A DNA stretch of 13,275 bases from Bacteroidota bacterium (GCA_020627525.1 JAHDGP010000015.1:7507-20781); one strand, 5' to 3'. Shown: positions 1-6,659, numbered from the stretch's first letter. Numbers and translations are program-made. The notes: generated by a model from the letters alone, not told the origin.

Positions 1-984
1 ATAAAACTTTAAAGCGCCCTTGGTAAACTCTAATTCCAAGCGATTGATGTTCCAAAATTTATCATTGATGTACAGAAAGCCCTTGCAAGTCGAAAAACCA
101 GATTTTCTTGGGATGACTTTTATTTTATAAACAGTGCATTCATCCTCAGTTAAAATTTCAACCAATTTATATTTGTAAGATAAAATTGCAGTACGACTGA
201 TAGGCGAAATAACTGGCGCATCTGCAATGCTCCTCGTATCAATCATATTTGAATAGAAATCAAAATCAGAATCCCCAAAAGTAGGAATAAACAAACCCGC
301 TTGACTACCAAATTTTTTAAAGGCCGTTCTTTCTTGCTTATATTTGTCTGGATAGTTGTAATTCAAAGTGAGCTGCATTTCGACCATTGCCAAATTATCA
401 AGTGCACTATCTTTCTTTTTCTTTTTATCCTTTTTTTCATTAAAAGGATCATCAATTACCGATTCGTCAGATTCCTGATTTTGTGCTGCCAGTTTTTTCT
501 TATCTTCTAAAATTTCTGTGGCACGAATGTAAACTTCACTTCTCCAACTCTTAATTTGAGCCTGGTATTTTTTCTTATTATCAATTACTTTTTGAATAAT
601 TTCATAAGCAGGATCTTTTTTGCCAGCCTTTACCACAATTTCATTTAACTCCGTACTTGAGGGTTTTAATACAAAATTCAACTTCGTAGCAATCTGTTCA
701 TCACTGACAAAAACGGACACTGTTTTTGTTTCAAAACCTATTGACGAAATAACAAATTCATAATCTCCAGCATCTTCAAAAGACAAATGAAATTTACCAT
801 CAATATTAGTCGCCGTTCCTGCCTGAGTTTCTTTTACATAAATATTTGCAAATGGAATTGGTTGGTCCGATTCATCAAAAATATAGCCTTGCACACTTTG
901 CCCAAGCGCAGACAAGACTCCAACCAAAAGAAGAAGTAGAAATGAGCTTAAAAATTTTGAAAGTATGTAAAAATTTCGATCCAA
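1..984 (-). CDS. CarboxypepD_reg-like / DUF5686 family protein, N-terminal part (runs off left edge)
   Basis: This minus-strand frame stays open for 328 codons up to the window edge, so the gene is partial at its 3' end. The N-terminus is a signal peptide: a short basic start, a leucine-rich core (about residues 11-24), then SALGQ, a plausible cleavage site. Residues about 31-110 form a carboxypeptidase-regulatory-like beta-domain (GYIFDE, IPFANIYV, GTATNIDGKF, ISSIGFETK). From about 115 onward (ELNEIVVKAGKKDPAYEIIQKVI) it matches the start of the Bacteroidota DUF5686 family, whose members are predicted to be outer-membrane associated with a C-terminal beta-barrel that is not visible here. 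A lysine/acid-rich insert lies at about 161-191. No ATG is available: a TAA precedes the signal peptide in frame, and the only usual start codon that keeps the whole signal peptide is TTG at 984-982. The family assignment is firm; the molecular function is unknown. Confidence 0.85.
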   Translation of the reverse strand, partial: MDRNFYILSKFLSSFLLLLLVGVLSALGQSVQGYIFDESDQPIPFANIYVKETQAGTATNIDGKFHLSFEDAGDYEFVISSIGFETKTVSVFVSDEQIATKLNFVLKPSSTELNEIVVKAGKKDPAYEIIQKVIDNKKKYQAQIKSWRSEVYIRATEILEDKKKLAAQNQESDESVIDDPFNEKKDKKKKKDSALDNLAMVEMQLTLNYNYPDKYKQERTAFKKFGSQAGLFIPTFGDSDFDFYSNMIDTRSIADAPVISPISRTAILSYKYKLVEILTEDECTVYKIKVIPRKSGFSTCKGFLYINDKFWNINRLELEFTKGALKFY

Positions 985-1156
985 AAATTTCTTATTGATT
1001 ACCCATATTTAACAGCTAGTATTGCAGATATATTTTACTATGGATTGTATTCTTTTATTAAAATTTTCACTACAACCAATCATTCACCAAAAAAATGAAA
1101 TTTTTGAGGTCTGTAAAAATGGATTGTATATAGCTCCTTGCCAACCTTCCAGATAA

Positions 1157-1363
1157 AAACCTAGTGGATTATTGTTGCCTATAACTGCCAACACAGCAGG
1201 CGGACCATCAAGTATGAATGAAAGCAACGATAACACAAATAATTTTGGCAGTCACGATTGTTTTATACGATCAAGAGACGATGCACTTTACTTTTTAAAT
1301 GGCACAATCGCTGAAATTATATTGTATAAAAATACTGTGGCAAAGGAAGATTTAGAACAATGA
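1157..1363 (+). pseudogene. C-terminal remnant of a LamG / concanavalin A-like lectin domain
   Basis: The open frame runs from just after an in-frame TAA at 1154-1156 to TGA at 1361-1363 and has no good start codon (only TTG at 1172). Its last ~25 residues (YFLNGTIAEIILYKNTVAKEDLEQ region) match the final strands of LamG/ConA-like domains, where a 'F-NG-IAEIIIYNRALS--E---IE-YL' pattern is usual. The polypeptide stops exactly where the family would continue into the terminal helix. I read it as the leftover end of a larger secreted lectin-domain gene, upstream parts of which have been deleted or are unrecognisable. It could alternatively be translated from TTG, but a 63-residue partial domain would be unlikely to fold. 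Confidence 0.5.
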
Positions 1364-1573
1364 AAATGATGTATTTTTTCACTGAATGATGCAATTTTAG
1401 AGTCGGGCAGGCGTTGCGATTCATAGAAGGGTTACGGATCGAAAAAAATGTAAAATTCAGTCAAAAAAGACGCTTTTTCAGGCGGCAGGCGTTCCTGTTA
1501 AATCTGAGATTCCCAACAAGCTCTAAGTGTTTGTATCAATGTTGTTTAGTTAAGAGATTGAAAGCTTTTTTTA

Positions 1574-1656
1574 AAAAAGCCTGAAGGGCTGACAGTATTA
1601 TTGTACTTATATATTGATGCATGTAAAAACTCCGAAGGAGTGACATTATTATTCCA
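1574..1656 (+). repeat. Two REP-like short hairpin repeats (32 bp each, 51-bp spacing)
   Basis: Copy 1 (1574-1605) and copy 2 (1625-1656) align without gaps. Both share AAAAA, a central GAAGG, then TGACA and TATTATT. Each centre is a short hairpin: AGCCT-GAA-GGGCT in copy 1 and ACTCC-GAA-GGAGT in copy 2. The two copies differ on both sides of the stem in a way that keeps pairing. Short 'CCGAAGG' palindromes followed by TGACA or similar are common dispersed intergenic repeats in Bacteroidota; that these are members is inferred from the pattern. Confidence 0.6.
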
Positions 1657-1739
1657 TCTTTGCTGGATTTTTTAGTAATAATAGAAAGGAATAAACATCG
1701 TTTATTCAAAACCTTTTTGTCTTAATTTAGCAATATTGG

Positions 1740-1784
1740 TGCTTGTATTCTGGAATTTTAATTCTAGGGTACAAGCATTTTTTT
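1740..1784 (+). terminator. Strong intrinsic terminator with no obvious upstream gene
   Basis: TGCTTGTA (1740-1747) pairs perfectly with TACAAGCA (1770-1777). Inside, CTGGAATT pairs with AATTCTAG through one G-U pair, with a TT loop. Seven T residues follow (1778-1784). This is the form of a rho-independent terminator on the plus strand. The nearest upstream coding material is the LamG remnant ending 377 bp earlier, so it may end an unannotated RNA or be left from a lost gene. Confidence 0.65.
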
Positions 1785-1816
1785 ATTGCGAATTTGAATA
1801 AATAGTATCGCATTAT

Positions 1817-2060
1817 TTAATTGTTTTTTATTTTTTGAACGGAACGCACCATCTTCGTATTTGGCGGCTCCCTGCTGCCCATTGCAATACTTTTACAAGA
1901 ATTAGCTAGAAGGAATAATAAATAATTGCAATAACTTTTAAATAATAGATTTTTTATTTGACTATTTAATTCTTGTAAAAATATTTCCATTCGCATCAGG
2001 CGTAGTTTCGCTAATTGCATTTGTTCTCGAAATTTTATCCTCCGCGCATCCCTTACTTCA
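1817..2060. other. Unrecognised GC-richer vestige with inverted arms (possible decayed element)
   Basis: Two GC-richer patches (about 1840-1890 and 1985-2050) flank a stem-forming AT-rich core. TTTTACAAGAATTA at 1891-1904 is the exact reverse complement of 1967-1980, and the pairing extends outward with one mismatch. On the minus strand one frame reads through both patches (MQLAKLRLMRMEIF ... GSREPPNTKMVR) and another reads NGQQGAAKYEDGAFRSK. Neither has a recognised domain. The patches look like fragments of a once longer sequence, not a current gene. Confidence 0.4.
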
Positions 2061-2266
2061 GTAATTTAAATTTGAAAACTTAATAAATTCACTATTTGTT
2101 ATAATTATAAATGCAATAATTAATTATGAATAATGACAGATAAATGATGATTTTATTATATTCAGTATCAATTACTTAGAAAATCCACAGTAAAACGGAA
2201 TATTTATTGAAAAATGGGAAAATTTTAATTTAACATATACTATGTAATAAAAAACTATACTAAAAA

Positions 2267-2274
2267 TAAGTTTG
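2267..2274 (+). promoter_or_regulatory. Candidate Bacteroidota -7 promoter box (TAAGTTTG) for the sigma-like gene
   Basis: TAAGTTTG at 2267-2274 matches the Bacteroidota -7 consensus TAnnTTTG exactly and would place a transcription start roughly 40 nt before the ATG at 2321. No convincing TTTG/TTG -33 box is seen at the expected distance upstream, so this is a half-match in AT-rich DNA, where chance matches are frequent. Confidence 0.35.
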
Positions 2275-2320
2275 GGCAATTGGTTGCTTTGGAATACCCC
2301 TTAAATAACTAAAAATTTAT

Positions 2321-3646
2321 ATGAAAAATTCAAAACTCAACAATCTTCATTCATTATTTGTTAAAGGTAAGGTAGATAAAAAAGAAATTTACGAGGCAGT
2401 AATGCTGTTTGCTAAAGATAAAGTTTCAAAGAAAAACTGCCCAAAACTAAATTCAGATACTCATGCAAAAGATACAATTGTCAATAATATTATATTAGCC
2501 TTAGAAAAAAAAGGGCTTAAAAAAATTGAAAACTTAAATGCATATGTTCAATCTATAATAAACAATAATTTTAACAGTTTTTTGGGTCAGATATATAAAT
2601 TAGCAGATGTAGGTTACATTGGTGAAGACAATCAAATTGAAACAACGTCTATTTCTATCTATGATGACAACTTCAACAATTTATGTATAGATGATTTTAA
2701 TGAAGAGAGATTTCATCAAATATTGGATAATTGCACCAATAGAGAAGAACAAGTTCTGTTATGTGTAATATTTTTTGTAGGAACAAAATCTGTACCTAAA
2801 CTACGTACAGATGCAAAAATAGCTTCAGGCTTCAGTAAAACTACCTTCCATAGAATATTAAAAGAGTTTCAAAAAAATCACAATCAACAAGATTTTATTG
2901 GAGTTTTAGATATTAAAAACCCAATTGAATTTTACAAAAAAGCTAGAAAGAAATATTGGTCGGACGAATGGAAAATAGACCACAATAAACTGCGTGAATG
3001 CATTAGAGAACAAATCTTGTTAACGCAAAATGTAAGATATTGGAAACCATATTTCACAGCCGGATTCTTGTTAATTAGATTAGGATGGTATTGTTTCGCT
3101 TTTAATATTTTTGAAGAATTAATTAGTCAAATTGAAAGAAACCCTGAAACTCTTTTAACTCCTGAAGGGGTAATAGAAAAAAAGAAGTTCAAGAAACACG
3201 AAATACTTGCAGACTGTTATATTGAACAAAGTGTAGCAAGTATGTATCTCTTTTATTCATCCAATGATGAAAAGTACTTAAATCAATCTTTTGATTTAAT
3301 TCGAAAAGCACATGAAGTAAACCGAGATGATCCTGTTGGACTTTACAATATGTTGGCTTACTATAATTGTATTCAAGATACAGTCAAAGTAAAAATACTA
3401 TGTGAAAAACATAAAAATAACTCACTATTTATTGAATTCACACTTGATCAAATCAAAAGAAATAATTCAATAGATATAGATAATGAAATGAAAAAGCTAA
3501 TAAGCTATATGCCTAAGATGACTTATAAAGAAAGAGAAGTCAATCTTAGAATATTGCGAAAAAAGAGAGAAATGGAAAGTCTAAACTTTTTAAGATCTCA
3601 AACTTGGTTTAAACAAACCTTTAAAGTGAATACGATTAACAGATAA
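2321..3646 (+). CDS. Sigma-factor-like protein with TPR-like C-terminal half, unrecognised family
   Basis: I do not recognise this 441-residue protein as a named family. Residues about 45-92 (HAKDTIVNNIILALEKKG, LNAYVQSIINNNFNSFLGQ) have the spacing of sigma-70 region 2: an acidic/amphipathic helix, then an 'aYl..ia.N...d.l' helix. Residues about 126-187 (NREEQVLLCVIFFVG, KIASGFSKTTFHRILKEF) resemble a region 4 helix-turn-helix ('REre.vl ... EIA..lg.s..tv...l'). Residues about 239-380 are helical with TPR-like pairs (YWKPYFTAGFLLIRLGWY, SVASMYLFY, NMLAYYN). The C-terminus is basic. No signal peptide or membrane span is seen, so it is cytoplasmic, possibly a DNA- or polymerase-binding regulator. 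Both sigma regions are weak and may have lost promoter recognition. The ATG follows an A-rich leader and precedes no nearer alternative start. The gene is clearly more AT-rich than rtcB and the giant surface gene, which fits accessory DNA. Confidence 0.6.
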   Translation: MKNSKLNNLHSLFVKGKVDKKEIYEAVMLFAKDKVSKKNCPKLNSDTHAKDTIVNNIILALEKKGLKKIENLNAYVQSIINNNFNSFLGQIYKLADVGYIGEDNQIETTSISIYDDNFNNLCIDDFNEERFHQILDNCTNREEQVLLCVIFFVGTKSVPKLRTDAKIASGFSKTTFHRILKEFQKNHNQQDFIGVLDIKNPIEFYKKARKKYWSDEWKIDHNKLRECIREQILLTQNVRYWKPYFTAGFLLIRLGWYCFAFNIFEELISQIERNPETLLTPEGVIEKKKFKKHEILADCYIEQSVASMYLFYSSNDEKYLNQSFDLIRKAHEVNRDDPVGLYNMLAYYNCIQDTVKVKILCEKHKNNSLFIEFTLDQIKRNNSIDIDNEMKKLISYMPKMTYKEREVNLRILRKKREMESLNFLRSQTWFKQTFKVNTINR

Positions 3647-3668
3647 TATAAATATAATGTAATGTAAG

Positions 3669-3712
3669 ATTAATTGACCTCTATTTCTAATGGAGGTCAA
3701 TTAATTTATTTT
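3669..3712 (+). terminator. Terminator or attenuator hairpin after the sigma-like gene
   Basis: A perfect 13-bp stem ATTAATTGACCTC (3669-3681) / GAGGTCAATTAAT (3693-3705) with an 11-nt loop is followed by TTATTTTC. The T-tract is interrupted, so termination may be partial, letting some transcription reach the small membrane-protein gene that starts 30 bp after the stem. Confidence 0.6.
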
Positions 3713-3734
3713 CTAATACTTAAAAATAATTAAA

Positions 3735-4043
3735 ATGAAGAGTTTTAAAATTCAAACTAACAAACCCTTGTTTAAAACCAATTTGAAGAACCTAGTTTAC
3801 AAGGCTAAGTTAATCGTTTATTTACCGATTGTATTATTTATTGCATTGATGGTAGTTATAATGCTAAACCCACATGCGAGTTTGTCAAGCAATATTGACT
3901 TTGTTAAACAGAATACTTATGAGTACTTGAAATCTAATGCAAATCATCATGAAATTGCCTTACATAGTTTCTTGCAAACATTCAATTTAAATGATAAAAC
4001 TTTAGGTGAAAAAAGACATGGAGTTGGAGGATTTAAAGGGTAA
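3735..4043 (+). CDS. Small single-span membrane protein, unknown
   Basis: This 102-residue protein is not recognised. It has a lysine-rich N-terminus (residues 1-25, seven lysines), one hydrophobic span at about 26-44 (LIVYLPIVLFIALMVVIML), then a polar, His/Asn-containing segment of ~58 residues ending GEKRHGVGGFKG. By the positive-inside rule the N-terminus should be cytoplasmic and the C-terminus periplasmic. It lies 88 bp downstream of the sigma-like gene on the same strand and shares its strong AT bias, so it may be a functional partner such as a membrane-bound modulator; that is inference only. A hairpin lies between the two genes and a strong terminator follows. The ATG is preceded by an A-rich, SD-less leader typical of the phylum. 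Confidence 0.6.
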   Translation: MKSFKIQTNKPLFKTNLKNLVYKAKLIVYLPIVLFIALMVVIMLNPHASLSSNIDFVKQNTYEYLKSNANHHEIALHSFLQTFNLNDKTLGEKRHGVGGFKG

Positions 4044-4228
4044 TTACAATAATAATTCTTTTTGATTAAAATAAAATCATAAAACCCATGGACACATCAT
4101 AAATTAACCCAATTAATTTGAATTTAGGAGATATTTACTGAATAACTAAAATTATAACAATATAATATTAAACCCAATAACTATGAACAGTTCCTAATAA
4201 ATATCAAAATTTCGAATAATTAAATTTG

Positions 4229-4266
4229 AAAAATATTGACCATAAAAAATTATGGTCAATATTTTT
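4229..4266. terminator. Bidirectional terminator between converging genes
   Basis: A perfect 17-bp stem (4229-4245 with 4250-4266, core TATTGACCATAA/TTATGGTCAATA) has an AAAA loop and carries A5 on its left side and T5 on its right. It can therefore terminate transcription from both directions: the small membrane-protein gene on plus and the prfH operon on minus, whose stop lies 23 bp away. The remaining 4044-4228 sequence is AT-rich with only trivial open frames. Confidence 0.8.
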
Positions 4267-4288
4267 ATAGGGACAGTTTGTATGAAAG

Positions 4289-4900
4289 CTACTTCCCCCG
4301 AAAAACCTTCACAGGGTTTCCCCGAACCAACTCAGTATGTTGCTTCCAATTACTTTGAGCGTTTCGCTTTTCTTCCTCCAATTTTTGTAATTGCATCAGT
4401 TGGATCAATCGTTCTTTTGCGTGTTTTTTATTCTGCAATTGCGACCTTGATTCCGTCGCACTCGCAACAACGCCACTCGGAATATGTACGATCCGAACAG
4501 CCGTACTAACCTTGTTCACGTGCTGCCCTCCAGGACCACCAGCTCTAAATATTTCATACTTCAAATCTTGCTCCTTTAAATCAACTTTCACATTCGCCGT
4601 TTGAATTTCCTGTATCCCAATAAACCAATTCTTCCTTTTATGATTGGGTCTAAATTTACTCTGTTGAATCCATTGAATAGTGCCAATCCATTCAGCCAAA
4701 AATTTATCTAAGTCTTTTCCTTCAAAGGATAAAACAACAGAATGAGCCGTTGCTGGCTTTGGTCCTTTTTCAACATTTACAATATCAACAGAAATATTCA
4801 AAGCCTTTGCCGCTTTCGAAATTTTCTGAAGTACCTGCATAACTACCCAGTCGCATTCCAACGGACCTCTTCCTGAACTTATTTGTATCGTCTTTTTCAT
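4289..4900 (-). CDS. prfH: Peptide chain release factor H-like protein (PrfH)
   Basis: This is a 203-residue release-factor-family protein with the GPGGQ peptidyl-tRNA hydrolysis motif at residues 122-126, in context RAGGPGGQHVNKVSTAVRI. It is far shorter than RF1/RF2 (~350 residues) and lacks their codon-reading domain, but it has an N-terminal ~110-residue domain absent from the minimal rescue factor ArfB. That architecture, and its position directly after rtcB, matches PrfH. Known family role: PrfH releases the nascent chain from ribosomes whose 16S rRNA decoding centre has been cut (as by colicin E3-type toxins), after which the partner RtcB re-ligates the rRNA. The C-terminal tail (about 155-203) is rich in Lys/Arg/Gln, as expected for a segment entering the ribosome. 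Its ATG overlaps the rtcB stop by 4 bp (ATGA), so it is translationally coupled to rtcB. Confidence 0.9.
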   Translation of the reverse strand: MKKTIQISSGRGPLECDWVVMQVLQKISKAAKALNISVDIVNVEKGPKPATAHSVVLSFEGKDLDKFLAEWIGTIQWIQQSKFRPNHKRKNWFIGIQEIQTANVKVDLKEQDLKYEIFRAGGPGGQHVNKVSTAVRIVHIPSGVVASATESRSQLQNKKHAKERLIQLMQLQKLEEEKRNAQSNWKQHTELVRGNPVKVFRGK

Positions 4901-6303
4901 TTGTCCATTTTTACGAATTTAGGAATAAATTTACCTTCAATGTGTACCAAATCTTTCTGATAACGCATCACTTCTTCAATATCTTTATACGCTCCAGGCG
5001 CTTCGTCCATTCCAGCACCGCTCAAATAAACACCTTGATCTTTCAATTGCTTATTCAATTCTGATCTCGTAAAAGAGTGCTTGGCGTGACCTCTGCTAAG
5101 TTTTCTACCCGCACCATGTGATGCTGAATTTATAGCACCTTCCTTGCCTTTGCCAGAAACAATATAACCAGCCGACAACATTGATCCAGGGATGATACCG
5201 TAAACCCCTTTTTGAGCAGGCGTTGCTCCTTTTCGATGAACAATCAATTCTTTACCATCTGCTTGCTTTTCTTTCCATGCAAAATTGTGATGATTTTGAA
5301 TCGTCTTAACTGCCTTTATGGATAAAGCCTTTTCTAATTTCCTATGAATAACCTCATGACAAGCTTGCGCATAATCTCCAGCCAGATTCATTGAAATCCA
5401 ATATTCTTGCCCTTCTTCTGAATCTAAATCCAGCCAAGCTAAGTTTTTAGCTCCACTAGGTAATTTGCATTTAGACTTGGCTACATCAATGTAATGATTG
5501 GCAATTCCAGCTCCCAAGCCTCTAGAGCCTGAGTGCGATAAAATGCCCACATATTCTCCAGCCGCTAAGTTGAGCGTGTTGTCTTTTTCTAAAGAAATTA
5601 ATCCAAATTCAACAAAGTGATTGCCAGAACCAGAAGTGCCTATTTGACCTTTTGCTTTGCCAAATAATTTTCTTAAAATATAAATTTCACGAAACTCCTT
5701 TCTACTCAAAACAGGATGTTCTTCATAAGTGTTTTGCATTCTGCCAATACCGAAATGTGTCATTTCATTTAAAGCAGTTTTAACAGCAAAATTATATTTT
5801 TTGAAAAATTTATTAACCAATCCTTCATAAATAGAAAGATGCATACGACAACCAATATCTAAACCCACACCATATGGAATGACTGCATTTTCACAAGCAA
5901 CAACTCCACCAATAGGTAAGCCGTAACCAGCATGAGCATCAGGCATCAAAGCACCAGATTTTACAATTGGCAGGCTCATCGCTGTATCCATTTGTTTTAT
6001 GGTCCTGTCAGAAATTAGTTTATTGCCAAAGATCGTATAGTCCTCAGGTTTGTTTTTTAATTCATAACATTTTGCTACATTTTCCTCAACAAAATCAATG
6101 TATTCCTCTGCCAATAAATGTAGGTAAGGATGGTTTAAAAATTGTTCAGGATTGTTAAATAAATTTTGTAAAATTTCTAATTTTTCTGCTTTGGATACAT
6201 GCTTAAAAAATTTTGACATAATGTTTATCGCAATGCTTTTCGCTTTATCCGATTTGATATTTATTTTATCAAGGTCTTTGCCTTTTAACTTGGAATTTCC
6301 CAT
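4897..6303 (-). CDS. rtcB: RtcB-family RNA-splicing/repair ligase
   Basis: A 468-residue RtcB-family ligase that joins RNA 2',3'-cyclic phosphate or 3'-phosphate ends to 5'-OH ends using GTP and Mn2+. The family metal and guanylylation residues are visible: Asp149 and Cys152 in GLDIGC, His229 in SGSGNHF, His257 in SHSGSRG, His339 in NHHNFAW, and the likely guanylylated His396 in SHGAGR. VHRKGATPA (355-363) and IPGSM (371-375) are also standard. The cysteine lies ~74 residues later than in E. coli RtcB, so this form has an N-terminal helical extension (about 20-75). The motif reads DIGCR instead of the classical DIGCG. It is first in a two-gene operon with prfH, which suggests repair of cleaved 16S rRNA more than tRNA splicing. 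The ATG at 6303 is the first in frame; Met29 is a less likely alternative. No RtcR-type regulator or RtcA is present nearby. Confidence 0.95.
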   Translation of the reverse strand: MGNSKLKGKDLDKINIKSDKAKSIAINIMSKFFKHVSKAEKLEILQNLFNNPEQFLNHPYLHLLAEEYIDFVEENVAKCYELKNKPEDYTIFGNKLISDRTIKQMDTAMSLPIVKSGALMPDAHAGYGLPIGGVVACENAVIPYGVGLDIGCRMHLSIYEGLVNKFFKKYNFAVKTALNEMTHFGIGRMQNTYEEHPVLSRKEFREIYILRKLFGKAKGQIGTSGSGNHFVEFGLISLEKDNTLNLAAGEYVGILSHSGSRGLGAGIANHYIDVAKSKCKLPSGAKNLAWLDLDSEEGQEYWISMNLAGDYAQACHEVIHRKLEKALSIKAVKTIQNHHNFAWKEKQADGKELIVHRKGATPAQKGVYGIIPGSMLSAGYIVSGKGKEGAINSASHGAGRKLSRGHAKHSFTRSELNKQLKDQGVYLSGAGMDEAPGAYKDIEEVMRYQKDLVHIEGKFIPKFVKMDK

Positions 6304-6325
6304 TAAATATTTTTATTAAGATCAT

Positions 6326-6431
6326 AAGTGATAAGCTCAATTTAGAAACACTCGACTTCGACTTCAAAGAGTTGATAATTAATGTTTTGCAAAAAAAAAT
6401 ATTAATAGAAGTCAATTTGAACTTATCACTT
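6326..6431 (-). repeat. Imperfect inverted repeat in the rtcB leader
   Basis: AAGTGATAAG (6326-6335) is the exact reverse complement of CTTATCACTT (6422-6431). Pairing continues inward with mismatches (CTCAATTT against AAATTGAA) for about 19 bp in total, enclosing ~86 nt. It lies 22-128 bp upstream of the rtcB start and could fold in the transcript or bind a dimeric regulator. Confidence 0.5.
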
Positions 6432-6516
6432 AATGTTAAGTAATTATTTTACTAAAACCCATACAGGATTTATACCATTAACTCTTTTTAGCCAATAGGT
6501 TAGTTGCTGATCAATT

Positions 6517-6659
6517 AGAGCATGTTGGGATTTAAGCATTGAGCATCAAAAAGCAGGATTTTGGTTCTCAGGATAGTAGATTTATTGTGGGAAAAATAGC
6601 TACTGCTGAGGTTCAAAAGACAATTTTTGAGAGCCAATTGTTAAATTCCAACATGCTCT
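6517..6659. mobile_element. MITE-like inverted-repeat element (143 bp)
   Basis: AGAGCATGTTGG (6517-6528) is matched by CCAACATGCTCT (6648-6659) at the other end. The arms continue inward as ATTTAA/TTAAAT for about 25 bp with few mismatches, and weaker pairing (TCAAAAA..TTTTG..CTCAG..AGTAG) runs through the interior, so the whole element can fold into one long hairpin. TTA directly flanks GAGCATG on the left and TTA follows CATGCTC on the right, a possible 3-bp target duplication. It carries no transposase, so it would be non-autonomous. Confidence 0.55.

Larger units (their letters stand above)
1364..2320. other. 957-bp gene-poor spacer with repeats and a vestige
   Basis: No convincing gene is visible on either strand. 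The stretch holds a 10-bp direct repeat GGCAGGCGTT at 1406-1415 and 1484-1493 within a locally GC-richer patch, an inverted repeat GCTTTTTT/AAAAAAGC at 1564-1580, two REP-like hairpins (1574-1656), an orphan intrinsic terminator (1740-1784), a region with long inverted arms (1887-1984) and, from about 2060, a very AT-rich leader to the next gene. The mixture of GC-rich islands in AT-rich DNA, next to a gene remnant, suggests decayed mobile or accessory DNA. Confidence 0.6.

Noticed and set aside
301..510. Plus-strand 69-codon hydrophobic open frame
   Set aside because: It is antisense to the well-supported DUF5686 frame; the hydrophobicity comes from complementing Lys/Glu codons.
1817..2020. 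Minus-strand 67-codon open frame as a real gene
   Set aside because: It spans inverted arms and AT-rich core, has no domain and no leader; treated as a vestige instead.
1817..2060. tRNA or other structured RNA in the GC-richer patch
   Set aside because: No cloverleaf, no T-arm GTTCRA motif and no acceptor pairing could be found on either strand.
4252..4509. Plus-strand 85-codon open frame
   Set aside because: It lies antisense to the conserved C-terminal half of prfH and begins within the terminator stem.
5967..6158. Plus-strand 63-codon open frame
   Set aside because: Antisense to the RtcB N-terminal region, with no independent support.
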